DNA from: DASQZK01 sp963732905
GTDB taxonomy: Bacteria; Bacteroidota; Bacteroidia; Bacteroidales; GCA-2748055
Direction: 5' to 3'
Assembly (NCBI GenBank): GCA_963732905.1
Contig: CAVTBM010000008.1
Location: 248,001-312,000, forward strand
Length of the DNA: 64,000 nucleotides
Shown piece after piece: positions 52,958 through 61,803 of this stretch. The translations under genes were made by a program, and so were the position numbers. The notes under the pieces are model-generated. The model did not search any database. It was not told the origin of the DNA and saw nothing but the letters and a program-made list of their open reading frames with translations. Every line of letters begins with the position of its first letter. Positions within the stretch are counted from its first letter, which is position 1.

Positions 52958-55159
52958 ATGAATTTGAATTCTGACGTATTAAATTCAAAAATAAAGGGAC
53001 AGTACCGGGCTTTGCTCAGGGAATGCAAGGCAGCACTTTCAACACCTTCTGAATTGGAGTTGCTCACGAAAGCCTTCGTTCTTACAAGCGGGAAAAGTCT
53101 GGAGATCCCTCAACGTCACGGTGATTTCGCCATCGTCCATTCCCTGGCTATTGCTCATATCGTGGCCTCCGAAATGGGGATGGCTACAACCAGCGTCGTG
53201 GTGGCCCTTCTGACTGAATTTGTAAATCATGATGATTTTACCATTGAATTGATCCGCCAGGAATTCGGCGATAAAATTGCGGAAATCATAGAAGGCCTTG
53301 CTAAAATTTCAAAGATCAAACCGGAAAAGACTTCCTCCCAGGCTGAGAACCTGCGTAACCTGATACTAACCCTTGCCCGTGACGTAAGGGTTATCCTGGT
53401 TAAACTTGCTGAACGGTTGTACATGATGAGGATCCTGGAGAGATTCCCACGGGATGTTCAGATCGAGATTGCATCCGAAACCAGATATATCTATTCCCCA
53501 CTTGCTCACCGCCTGGGGCTTTATAATATGATGTCGGAACTCGAGGATGTTACCATGAAATACCTTGAGCCAGAGGCTTATACCATGATTGAGAAAAAAC
53601 TCCAGGCTACCCGTAACAAACGAAACCGGTTTATCAGGGATTTCATAACCCCCCTGGAAGATGAGATTTCTGCCATGGGGCTTGAAGCTGAAATAAAGGG
53701 ACGGCCTAAAGCCATTTCATCCATCTGGCGGAAAATGAAGAAACAGAAAGTGGATTTTGATGAGGTCTATGATAAATTTGCAATACGGATCATTGTCGAT
53801 TCACCGCCTGAAAAGGAGAAAGCCGACTGCTGGAGAATTTACTCTCTTGTTACCGATCATTACACGCCTAACCCGGAACGGCTCAGGGACTGGTTATCGG
53901 TGCCTAAAAGTAATGGTTATGAATCGCTTCACACCACGGTCATGGTTGCCGGTGGTCATTGGGTGGAAGTGCAGATCAGAAGCCAGAGAATGAACGAAAT
54001 AGCAGAGAAAGGTCTTGCTGCCCATTGGAAGTACAAAGGATTAAAGGGAGAAGAAGGTATCGACGACTGGCTCGTCAGGATTCGGGAATTGCTTGAAAAT
54101 ACCGAAACCGACGCCCAGAATCTGCTCGACGATTTCAAACTCAGCCTCGACAACAAAGAAATCTTTGTCTTTACACCTCAGGGAGATCTGAAGAAGTTTC
54201 CTGAGGGAGCCACCGTCCTGGATTTTGCATTTGATGTTCATACAGCCGTCGGTACAAGTTGTGTCGGCGCCAAACTGAATGGTAAAAACGTACCTATCAG
54301 GCATGTACTCAAAAACGGGGATAAAGTCGAAATCCTGCGGTCTAAAAATCAAAAGCCAAACATCGACTGGCTTAACTTCGTTGTGACATCCAAAGCCAAG
54401 GCAAAGATCAAACTTGCCATGAAAGAACTGAAGCTTAAAGAAGCGGAAAATGGCAAAGAGATCCTCCGGCGCAGATTTAAAAACTGGAAAGTAGAATTCA
54501 ACGATCCAAATATCCGGCAACTTTTAAGACATTATAAGTATAATGATGCCCTTGACCTTTACTTTGATGTGGCCAGGGAAAATATTGACCTTCTTGAAAT
54601 CAAGGAAATCCTGACCAGCGAAAAAGACAGGACCGATAGCTCCAAAACCGTGCCGATTGAAGAAGAAGCCGTTGAGAAACTGATTCGACATTCTCAGACT
54701 GAACCAAATGATTACCTGATCATCGACGACAGGTTGGCAGGTGTGGATTATAAACTCGGCAAATGCTGTAACCCTATTTTCGGCGATGATATTTTCGGTT
54801 TTGTCACGGTAAGTTCAGGCATCACCATCCACCGGTTAAACTGTCCCAACGCCCATCAGCTAATCAATAAGTTCGGTTATCGCGTAGTGAAAGCCCGCTG
54901 GACCCGATCTGATAAAGACCGGTATTTTCTGGCCAGACTTCAGATCACAGGTATCGACGATATCGGTATTGTCAGCAATATCTCAGAAGTTATTTCAAAA
55001 GACCTTAAGGTAAACATGCGTTCGCTTCAGATGGAATCAAGTGACGGACTCTTTGAAGGGACCATTCAGATTTATGTCCGCGACACCGCTCATCTTGATA
55101 TTCTGACAAAAAAACTCGCGAAGGTAAAAGGAGTAAATTCAGTAAAACGTCTCGAATAA
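52958..55159 (+). CDS. RelA/SpoT-family (p)ppGpp synthetase with degenerate hydrolase site
   Basis: A 733-residue long-form RSH protein: HD-like domain (about 30-175), synthetase (about 235-345), TGS (about 390-450), helical, CC (LGKCCNPIFG) and ACT domains. The synthetase residues are intact (GRPKAISSIWRKM, SNGYESLHTTVMV, EVQIRS, AAHWKYK), and its substrate-loop motif reads RLRD, the RxKD type of bifunctional enzymes. In the hydrolase domain His61 remains, but the HD pair is Thr86-Glu87 (LLTEFV), the following ED is Asn90-His91, and the later Asp and Asn are Glu152 and Met156. It should make but not degrade (p)ppGpp. ATG 52958 is preferred to GTG 52952. Confidence 0.93.
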   Translation: MNLNSDVLNSKIKGQYRALLRECKAALSTPSELELLTKAFVLTSGKSLEIPQRHGDFAIVHSLAIAHIVASEMGMATTSVVVALLTEFVNHDDFTIELIRQEFGDKIAEIIEGLAKISKIKPEKTSSQAENLRNLILTLARDVRVILVKLAERLYMMRILERFPRDVQIEIASETRYIYSPLAHRLGLYNMMSELEDVTMKYLEPEAYTMIEKKLQATRNKRNRFIRDFITPLEDEISAMGLEAEIKGRPKAISSIWRKMKKQKVDFDEVYDKFAIRIIVDSPPEKEKADCWRIYSLVTDHYTPNPERLRDWLSVPKSNGYESLHTTVMVAGGHWVEVQIRSQRMNEIAEKGLAAHWKYKGLKGEEGIDDWLVRIRELLENTETDAQNLLDDFKLSLDNKEIFVFTPQGDLKKFPEGATVLDFAFDVHTAVGTSCVGAKLNGKNVPIRHVLKNGDKVEILRSKNQKPNIDWLNFVVTSKAKAKIKLAMKELKLKEAENGKEILRRRFKNWKVEFNDPNIRQLLRHYKYNDALDLYFDVARENIDLLEIKEILTSEKDRTDSSKTVPIEEEAVEKLIRHSQTEPNDYLIIDDRLAGVDYKLGKCCNPIFGDDIFGFVTVSSGITIHRLNCPNAHQLINKFGYRVVKARWTRSDKDRYFLARLQITGIDDIGIVSNISEVISKDLKVNMRSLQMESSDGLFEGTIQIYVRDTAHLDILTKKLAKVKGVNSVKRLE

Positions 55160-55776
55160 CCAGCGAAATCGCCGGGTTTCTCCTTTTTGCCCGGTATTAT
55201 AAAGTCATTACGGCCGACTTGCTTCCGGTATCCAGTTCTCAAACATACTGCTATCCGCATGTCCATCCGGAACGAGAACCACGGACAAAAAAACACAAAA
55301 CAGGTTAGTGTTCTTCCGCATGTAGTAACATTTGTATTGGTTTGTCACCTGAAAAATGCATTTCAACAACTTTTTTTTAACTTTTATGTAACCCGGGAGT
55401 CATGGTCCCGTAAAAAGTGATTACCTAAAACTTTTTGAGAAAAGAATAAGAAACATGACCAGGACCCAAATCATACTAACACGTTGGACTGTACTGTTAT
55501 TCTGTATTGCTTTCTGGACATTTGTTTTCCTGCTTCTCAATAAACCCGGATAAGTCGTTTTCAAAGGATTGTGATAATTTACATTACCGTTCTTCAATCC
55601 AAACCCAGATTTTTTCCGGTACACTCCAAAAAAGACGCGATAAACCTGAAGAAGGATTTTCTGCCATTCCCTGTAACGCTCACTTCAGGGGTATATTTTA
55701 ACCGGCACCGGATTCAGCGATGTCATGATGTTTTGTAAAACAGTTTGCAGGATAAAATGAGGATCCCAGTGTCGGC
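55160..55776. other. 617-base gap between convergent genes
   Basis: Lies between the RelA-like gene and the PQQ quinoprotein gene, whose ends face each other. Short frames on both strands lack recognisable products or coding character. I see no terminator with a T-run, no repeat and no RNA signature. Confidence 0.4.
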
Positions 55777-57927
55777 TCACTGAAGACTGAAGGCTATATA
55801 ACTGTCTCCCGATGGCGTTCCCATCTTCCCTCCGCCACAAGCTATCACAATATACTCTGTACCGGAAACTTCGTAAACAGCAGGCGTGGCATACCCCCCG
55901 GCCGGAAGTTTGTATTTCCACAATTCTTCACCTGTTTCCTTGTTAAACGCCCGGAAATAGCCGTCTTTCGAAGCTCCGATAAAAACCAGTCCGCCAGCGG
56001 TCACAACCGGACCTCCATAATTTTCAGTACCTGTTTTTGGTATTCCCTGCCTTGTCAGTTCCGGAATTTCTCCAAGGGGAACCTGCCATTTAATGGATCC
56101 CTTATTCAAATCAATGGCAGTAAGGGATCCCCATGGCGGTTTCACGGCCGGATACCCGTTTTGATCCAGGAAACGGTTATACCCCGTATGTGTGTAGGGT
56201 ACAGCACCGGAATTTTTATCCATGCCGTCCTCATGTGCATTATAGTATGTTTTCCGGCCGGTGATATAACCCATTATGGCCTTTTTTTCGTCAGAACTGA
56301 GGTTTCTGAACGAAGGCATGAATCCTTTGCCTGTATTCAATATGGTCAATATCTCCTCATTGGTATATTTGTCATTCACCGACAGAAGGGAGGGATAGAT
56401 CCCGCCGGGTGTTCCCTGTCTGTCCCTGCCATGGCAAACAGCACAATGGATCTGGTAAGACCGCATACCAGGATTAACAGATGAACCAGATGCTGTATCT
56501 ATTCTCACCATTGTCAGTATCCAGGGCATGATACTTCCGTTTACATACAGGATTCCCTGATCCGGATCGTAGGCGGCACCGCCCCATTCACCGCCGCCAT
56601 CGAATCCCGGAAAAATTACGGTTCCTTCTGTACTTGGAGGGATAAACTGTCTTCCCGTTCGAAGGTTTTTCAGGATGCCGGCCGCATACTTATGGGATTC
56701 CGGACTGATATTGGTGAGATTTTCCATGGTCAGGGACTGGGGTGAGAAGGGTGGGGGTAATACGGGAAAAGGCTGCACTGGCCAGGCTTGTTCACCTGCC
56801 AGATCGGAAGGAGGAACCTGAACCTCCTCCACCGGAAAGAGAGGCTTACCGGAAGCCCTGTCCAAAAGATACACAAAGCCGGATTTGGTGATCTGTGCCA
56901 CTGCCTGTACACGTTTACCTTTATGCCTGACGGTTACCAGGTTAGGCGGTGCCGGCAGATCCCGGTCCCAGAGGTCATGATATGTCGTTTGAAAGTGCCA
57001 GATACGTTTTCCCGTGGCAGCATCCAGAGCAAGGAGAGTGTTGGCAAACAGATTCCTGCCAATCCGGTTTCCGCCCCAGAAATCAAAGGCTGCCGATCCT
57101 GTCGGGACAAATACGATCCCTTTGCCGGCATCCAGGCTCATCCCGGCCCAGGCATTCGCCCCTCCGGCTGTTTTCCAGGCAGAATCGGGCCATGTATCAT
57201 ATCCGAATTCACCGGGTTGGGGTATGGTGTGAAAAACCCAGGTCAGTTTACCCGTTAAAATGTTAAATGCCCTGATGTACCCCGGGGCAGCACCAGCATT
57301 CTCGGAAACCCTGGAACCAATGATCAGAAGTTCCCTGTATACAATACCCGGTGAGGTTGCAACAACATACAGATTTTGCGCATTATCGCCCAAACCTGCC
57401 CTGAGAGAAACCCGTCCTGAATCGCCAAAGGTAAGTACCGGACTTCCATTGTCGGCATTCAGCTCATACAACAACGGACCTGCACTGAAGAGAATACGCC
57501 TGTCTTTTCCCTTCTCCCAGTATGCAACACCCCGGTTCACATTCATGGCAAAATTTATATTGGGATAAGGGTCATATTCCCACAAAACATGTCCGTTTGT
57601 AGCATCAAGTGCAAAAACCTTAAGTTTAGGGGAAGTGCCATACATAATCCCGTCAATCACCAGAGGATTACACTGAATCTGCGAGTTATTGCCCGAAATG
57701 TCGTCACCAGAATGATACACCCAGACCGGTTTTAAGTCACGGACATTTTTGAGGTTGATCAGGCTGAGAGGCGAATACTGACTGCTGCTGTTGCCGCCCA
57801 GATACACCGGCCAGTTTATTCCGGCTTCGGAGAGACGCCGCTGGCAGCCGGTGATAATAAGACCTGAAAGAACCATCAATAGTGCAGATTGTGAGATCCT
57901 TCGGTTTCTGTTCTTTAGATTTTGCAT
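55777..57927 (-). CDS. PQQ-dependent quinoprotein dehydrogenase with cytochrome c domain (lipoprotein)
   Basis: A 716-residue lipoprotein (signal ending LIITGC). The body is an eight-bladed PQQ propeller with tryptophan-docking repeats (FALDATNGHVLWEYDP, LALDAATGKRIWHFQTTYHD, RAFNKETGEELWKYKLPAGG), like glucose/alcohol dehydrogenases. Inserted near residue 500 is a c-type cytochrome with heme site CAVCH and distal Met in GKGFMPSF. It would oxidise a sugar or alcohol in the periplasm and pass electrons to the respiratory chain. PQQ synthesis genes are not in the window. ATG 57927; the preceding GTG is an alternative. Confidence 0.9.
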   Translation of the reverse strand: MQNLKNRNRRISQSALLMVLSGLIITGCQRRLSEAGINWPVYLGGNSSSQYSPLSLINLKNVRDLKPVWVYHSGDDISGNNSQIQCNPLVIDGIMYGTSPKLKVFALDATNGHVLWEYDPYPNINFAMNVNRGVAYWEKGKDRRILFSAGPLLYELNADNGSPVLTFGDSGRVSLRAGLGDNAQNLYVVATSPGIVYRELLIIGSRVSENAGAAPGYIRAFNILTGKLTWVFHTIPQPGEFGYDTWPDSAWKTAGGANAWAGMSLDAGKGIVFVPTGSAAFDFWGGNRIGRNLFANTLLALDAATGKRIWHFQTTYHDLWDRDLPAPPNLVTVRHKGKRVQAVAQITKSGFVYLLDRASGKPLFPVEEVQVPPSDLAGEQAWPVQPFPVLPPPFSPQSLTMENLTNISPESHKYAAGILKNLRTGRQFIPPSTEGTVIFPGFDGGGEWGGAAYDPDQGILYVNGSIMPWILTMVRIDTASGSSVNPGMRSYQIHCAVCHGRDRQGTPGGIYPSLLSVNDKYTNEEILTILNTGKGFMPSFRNLSSDEKKAIMGYITGRKTYYNAHEDGMDKNSGAVPYTHTGYNRFLDQNGYPAVKPPWGSLTAIDLNKGSIKWQVPLGEIPELTRQGIPKTGTENYGGPVVTAGGLVFIGASKDGYFRAFNKETGEELWKYKLPAGGYATPAVYEVSGTEYIVIACGGGKMGTPSGDSYIAFSLQ

Positions 57928-58072
57928 CACAGCAAATATTATTCTGTATGAAAACTTAATTCATCTTCAATGGCCGGTAAATTTCGTAAAGATCAAGGAT
58001 TTTCACAACTGTTGCATCTGCCGGAAGAATAAGATATCTGCCCGGTTAAAAACAGGGAATAGTGATTAAGGG

Positions 58073-58732
58073 TCAGACTGCAGGTTCGTTTCGGCTGATA
58101 ATATTATTCTCAAAGGCATAACGTATCATGCCTAAAAGATTTCGTGCACCGAATTTTTCCATCATATTCCGTCGATGGGTCTTTACAGTGTTTTCACTTA
58201 TCCGAAGAATACTGGCTATTTTTTGATTGGTTTCCCCATCGACAAGTAGTTCAAGGATTTGCCTTTCTCGGTAAGTGAGCAACTCATCATTATCCTCATT
58301 TAGGTCCTGGAAATCTTTAAGTAACATTTGTGAAATTTCCCTGCAGAAATACCGGTCGTTGGACCGCAGCCTCGATAAACCTTTGAGAAGTTCGTCCTTA
58401 TTGCCGCTTTTAAAAATGAATCCGGAAATTCCTGAATCAATAATATTCTCAGTTAGACCCCTTTTCATCTCCGAAGCAATGAGAAAGATCGGCATACTGT
58501 GATGTTTAGCTTTCAGGGTATCGATAAAGCCGATCGTTAGAACGTTGGCTTGTTCAACTTCAAGAAGAATAATGTCAGGATGGCATGAGGAAATTTCATT
58601 CAACGCAAGTTCAGCCCTGTCCGTCATTCCTGAAATATAATATTCTTCCTCACCGACCAGCATCGAACGCATTCCATCACAAAACAACCGCTCTGAGTAA
58701 ATAATAAATATGCCCAATTTTTCAACGCTCAT
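58073..58732 (-). CDS. LuxR-family regulator with non-canonical receiver domain
   Basis: A 219-residue NarL/FixJ-type protein. The C-terminal LuxR helix-turn-helix is standard (LTYRERQILELLVDGETNQK, ISENTVKTHRRNMMEKF). The N-terminal receiver keeps the fold and the late Lys (GFIFKSGN), but the acidic pair is Tyr12-Ser13 (IFIIYSERLF) and the phosphoacceptor Asp is replaced by Glu58 (IILLEVE). It therefore cannot be phosphorylated in the usual way and may be constitutively active or ligand-controlled. Monocistronic; no kinase adjacent on this strand. Confidence 0.9.
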   Translation of the reverse strand: MSVEKLGIFIIYSERLFCDGMRSMLVGEEEYYISGMTDRAELALNEISSCHPDIILLEVEQANVLTIGFIDTLKAKHHSMPIFLIASEMKRGLTENIIDSGISGFIFKSGNKDELLKGLSRLRSNDRYFCREISQMLLKDFQDLNEDNDELLTYRERQILELLVDGETNQKIASILRISENTVKTHRRNMMEKFGARNLLGMIRYAFENNIISRNEPAV

Positions 58733-59176
58733 TTCATTTTCTTTATTTAAAAGTTCAAATTATGAAAATTACGACTTATAAAAAAGAATATATAGGTTAA
58801 GGCTTAATCAGGGCATTCATCTAAAAAGTGTATATATACCTAATATTTAATATGTTATGATTTTGAATATAAGTTATTTTAAGACAAAAACGTTTTTATT
58901 AATCCGCATAAATAAAACATGAACAGATTATGACTTTACACAAATAATTCCGGATTAATTCTAAAAACAAGCCATTTAAGTCCACTGGCATGTGAAAATA
59001 TTCCTGGTTGGCATTGGACAATTGATACCGGATTTCTATTGCCTTCTTCTCTGGTTCTGTTCATCGACAAAACCACACTTTTTATCGAAAATAATTCCTT
59101 TCCGGAACGGTTCTTCGTTATTTTACTTCCTGTAACAATACAAGAAACAAAATCTTCCCTCTCAAAATAAACCGGT
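58733..59176. other. AT-rich divergent gap
   Basis: 444 bases between the LuxR-type gene and the lipoprotein gene. A minus-strand frame at 58936-59211 overlaps the lipoprotein start and is not credible. No clear promoter consensus or RNA structure was seen. Confidence 0.4.
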
Positions 59177-59890
59177 ATGAAAACAAAGACTATTTTATTT
59201 CTGGCAATCATGGCAATCGTACTTTCCAGTTGCCTCGTGAAATCACTTCATCCCTTCTACACTCAGAAAGACGTGATTTTTGACAAAGATCTGATTGGAA
59301 TTTGGATGGATACAGATAGTGCGACCTGGGAATTCAGGCAACACTCTTACCAAAAGAGCTTTCTGGGAAAAGATACACTCACCAACAGCTATGAAGTCAT
59401 CTACAGGGACAAGGATAAGGATTCCTCGAGACTGATCGCAACGCTTTTTAAGCTTAAGAAAAGATATTATCTTGATTTTTATCCCATGGACGATCCAAAT
59501 GAGGATAACGGCCCTGCAAGCTGGCACTGGATCCCGGCACACTCACTGGCAAATTTTTACTCCTGGGGAAAAGATAATGTGACCTTTTCATGGTATGGTG
59601 AAGACTGGCTGGAGGACCTGTTTAAGCAAAACCGTATTAAAATAGCCCATGAGGAGACCGATAAATCCTACGTACTTACGGCATCTACTGAAGAGTTGCA
59701 GAAGTTCATCCGTAAGTACGCCGACGAGCACGATATCATGAAAGATATAGATCAGGACAGGATCATTAAAAATCCTGACAAAGCTTTCGTCTTTAAATTT
59801 GTGAATGATTATCTTGATCAGCAGGAAAAAGAGGATAAATCCAAACCGGAAAAGGAACTTGTCATAAATCTTGAACGCATACGTCCATAA
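59177..59890 (+). CDS. Hypothetical lipoprotein upstream of a LytS/LytTR pair
   Basis: A 237-residue lipoprotein (signal ending VLSSC, Cys19). The mature part is mixed alpha/beta, with LIGIWMDTDSATWEF near the N-terminus resembling the opening of lipocalin-like or DUF-type lipid-binding domains, and a charged Lys/Glu-rich C-terminus. No family is confidently recognised. It ends 14 bases before the sensor kinase gene, so it may belong to the same operon and take part in signalling or be its target. Confidence 0.75.
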   Translation: MKTKTILFLAIMAIVLSSCLVKSLHPFYTQKDVIFDKDLIGIWMDTDSATWEFRQHSYQKSFLGKDTLTNSYEVIYRDKDKDSSRLIATLFKLKKRYYLDFYPMDDPNEDNGPASWHWIPAHSLANFYSWGKDNVTFSWYGEDWLEDLFKQNRIKIAHEETDKSYVLTASTEELQKFIRKYADEHDIMKDIDQDRIIKNPDKAFVFKFVNDYLDQQEKEDKSKPEKELVINLERIRP

Positions 59891-59904
59891 AACACATCCC
59901 AAAA

Positions 59905-60951
59905 TTGATACAATTCTTCAATAAGATATTCAGATATAGAGTATTACAGCACACTCTATTCTGGATCGTAGCGTTCAGGATTCTCCTCGCTGTCTTTGCC
60001 AGCTCCAGCAAGATTGAAAAAATTGATGTAATCTATACCCTGGTGTTTATGGTTACCCTGGCAGGACCGGTGTATGTGAATTTGTATTTACTGATCCCCA
60101 GGCTTTTATCCCGAAAACATTACGCTGCTTATTTCCTTTCCGTTACACTCCTGCTGGCTCTGTCAGTGCTGTTCAATTATATGACTTTTGACCGTTGGAT
60201 TGATCATGTCTTGAAAGGATACTATTTTATTTCCTACTACGACTTCACAGATCTGGCAGCTTTTTTCATTTCGTTTATGGCCCTGACCAGCCTTCTGAAA
60301 CTTTCAAAAGCCTGGTTTAACCTTTTTGAGACAAGGCAACACCTGGCTGAAGCTGAAAAGGAAAAAAAGCAAGCTGAACTTCTGGCCCTCAAATCCCAGG
60401 TCAATCCGCATTTTCTGTTTAATAGTCTGAACACTATTTATTCGCTTGCACTTAATAAATCCTCCCTGGCTCCTGAAGCCATCGTAAGACTTGGAAATAT
60501 CATGCGCTATGTAATTTACCAATCCAAATCCGAATATGTTAAACTGGAGGAAGAACTGATGTTATTACAGGAATATCTGGCCCTTCAAAAAATGAGATCC
60601 GGGAAAAAAGCCAGGATTACCATGGAGACCGGCGAGATAGATACCGGGCTTGAAATTGCTCCTTTGCTCTTTTTACCTCTTGTAGAGAACGCATTTAAAC
60701 ACGGAATAAAGGGTGAAACCGGGGAATCTTTTCTTGAAATCAAAATGAATATGGCTGGCACCTGGCTTAATTTTACCATTGAAAATAACGTAGGACATGT
60801 CGACATGGTGGAAAAAGAGGAGTACCACGGGCTTGGCCTGGAAAATGTCAGACAACGACTTGAGCTGGTCTATCCTGACAGACATACTTTTCTCGTTACG
60901 AATGACGCGACACATTTCCGGGTGGATATTAAACTTAATCTAACGCCATGA
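59905..60951 (+). CDS. LytS-type sensor histidine kinase (His_kinase family)
   Basis: A 348-residue membrane kinase: four transmembrane segments in the first 150 residues, a short coiled coil (HLAEAEKEKKQAELLALKSQ), the phosphoacceptor His in QVNPHFLFNSLNTIY, and an ATPase domain with LPLVENAFKHGI and GLGLENVRQRL. This is the compact LytS/YehU-type kinase common in Bacteroidota. The start appears to be TTG at 59905 because no nearby ATG exists. The stop overlaps the LytTR gene as ATGA. Confidence 0.93.
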   Translation: MIQFFNKIFRYRVLQHTLFWIVAFRILLAVFASSSKIEKIDVIYTLVFMVTLAGPVYVNLYLLIPRLLSRKHYAAYFLSVTLLLALSVLFNYMTFDRWIDHVLKGYYFISYYDFTDLAAFFISFMALTSLLKLSKAWFNLFETRQHLAEAEKEKKQAELLALKSQVNPHFLFNSLNTIYSLALNKSSLAPEAIVRLGNIMRYVIYQSKSEYVKLEEELMLLQEYLALQKMRSGKKARITMETGEIDTGLEIAPLLFLPLVENAFKHGIKGETGESFLEIKMNMAGTWLNFTIENNVGHVDMVEKEEYHGLGLENVRQRLELVYPDRHTFLVTNDATHFRVDIKLNLTP

Positions 60952-61652
60952 TGATCCGGTGCATCATTATTGACGACGAACCTTTGTCTCAGGATGTCCT
61001 GAAGAAATACATGACAGACCTTCAGAACCTTGAGCTTGTAGCGGTTTGTGACGATGCCTTCGAGGCATTGTCTATCCTGCAGAAACAAGAGATAGACCTG
61101 GTATTCCTGGATGTGAATATGCCCAGGCTCTCGGGTCTGCAATTTTTCAAATCGCTCAACAACCCTCCTCTGGTGATCTTTACCACGGCTTATCCTGAAT
61201 ATGCCCTTGAAGGCTATGAAGTCGATGCAGTGGACTACCTGCTGAAACCCTTCTCCATGGAGCGTTTCCTCAGGTCTGTAAACAAGGCATCTGAAAAACT
61301 AAGGTTCAAATCCATGGATAAGTCGTTGAATGACCGATTTATCTGGCTCAAATCGGATAAAAAACTTCATAAAGTCGATACCGGGAGGATCCGCTATGTT
61401 GAATCCTGTGGCGATTATGTAAGGGTGGTTACGGATGACGGCAATATACTGGTGCATGAAACCCTCCAGAATATGCTCGATCAACTGAATGACAACCGGT
61501 TTATGCGTGTTCATAAATCGTTTATCATTTCTATGGACCGGATCGAATATATTGAAGGAAACCGTCTGAAAATAGGGGATGTTGACATTCCTGTCGGACA
61601 GGTCTACAAGGAGGAATTCCATCGGCGTCTAAATGGCTTTACCGGGTCCTGA
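60948..61652 (+). CDS. LytTR-family response regulator
   Basis: A 234-residue regulator: receiver domain with acidic pair in CIIIDDEPLSQ and phosphoacceptor Asp in LVFLDVNMPRLSG, conserved Lys in YLLKPF, and a C-terminal LytTR DNA-binding domain (YVESCGDYVRVVTDDG, FMRVHKSFIISMDRIEYIEG). It is the cognate partner of the upstream kinase by overlap. Likely target genes are nearby, possibly the TonB receptor that follows after 151 bases. Confidence 0.95.
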   Translation: MMIRCIIIDDEPLSQDVLKKYMTDLQNLELVAVCDDAFEALSILQKQEIDLVFLDVNMPRLSGLQFFKSLNNPPLVIFTTAYPEYALEGYEVDAVDYLLKPFSMERFLRSVNKASEKLRFKSMDKSLNDRFIWLKSDKKLHKVDTGRIRYVESCGDYVRVVTDDGNILVHETLQNMLDQLNDNRFMRVHKSFIISMDRIEYIEGNRLKIGDVDIPVGQVYKEEFHRRLNGFTGS

Positions 61653-61803
61653 CAAATCTCCACGGTCTCATCTCTGTTCCGGGTTCAGGAACTCATGAAG
61701 CCTTATGGATTTTGTCATATCAGCCACATCACCCCCGGTTTGTAAACCATTCACAATCAAAACATGTTTATAACATATACCTGCTCCGCAGGGACGCATC
61801 GTT

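Noticed and set aside
55187..55624. Short frames in the gap between the RelA-like and PQQ genes
   Set aside because: Neither strand gives a product with family resemblance, and no promoter or terminator supports them.
58936..59211. Minus-strand 91-codon frame
   Set aside because: It overlaps the start of the well-supported lipoprotein gene and shows no domain or signal.
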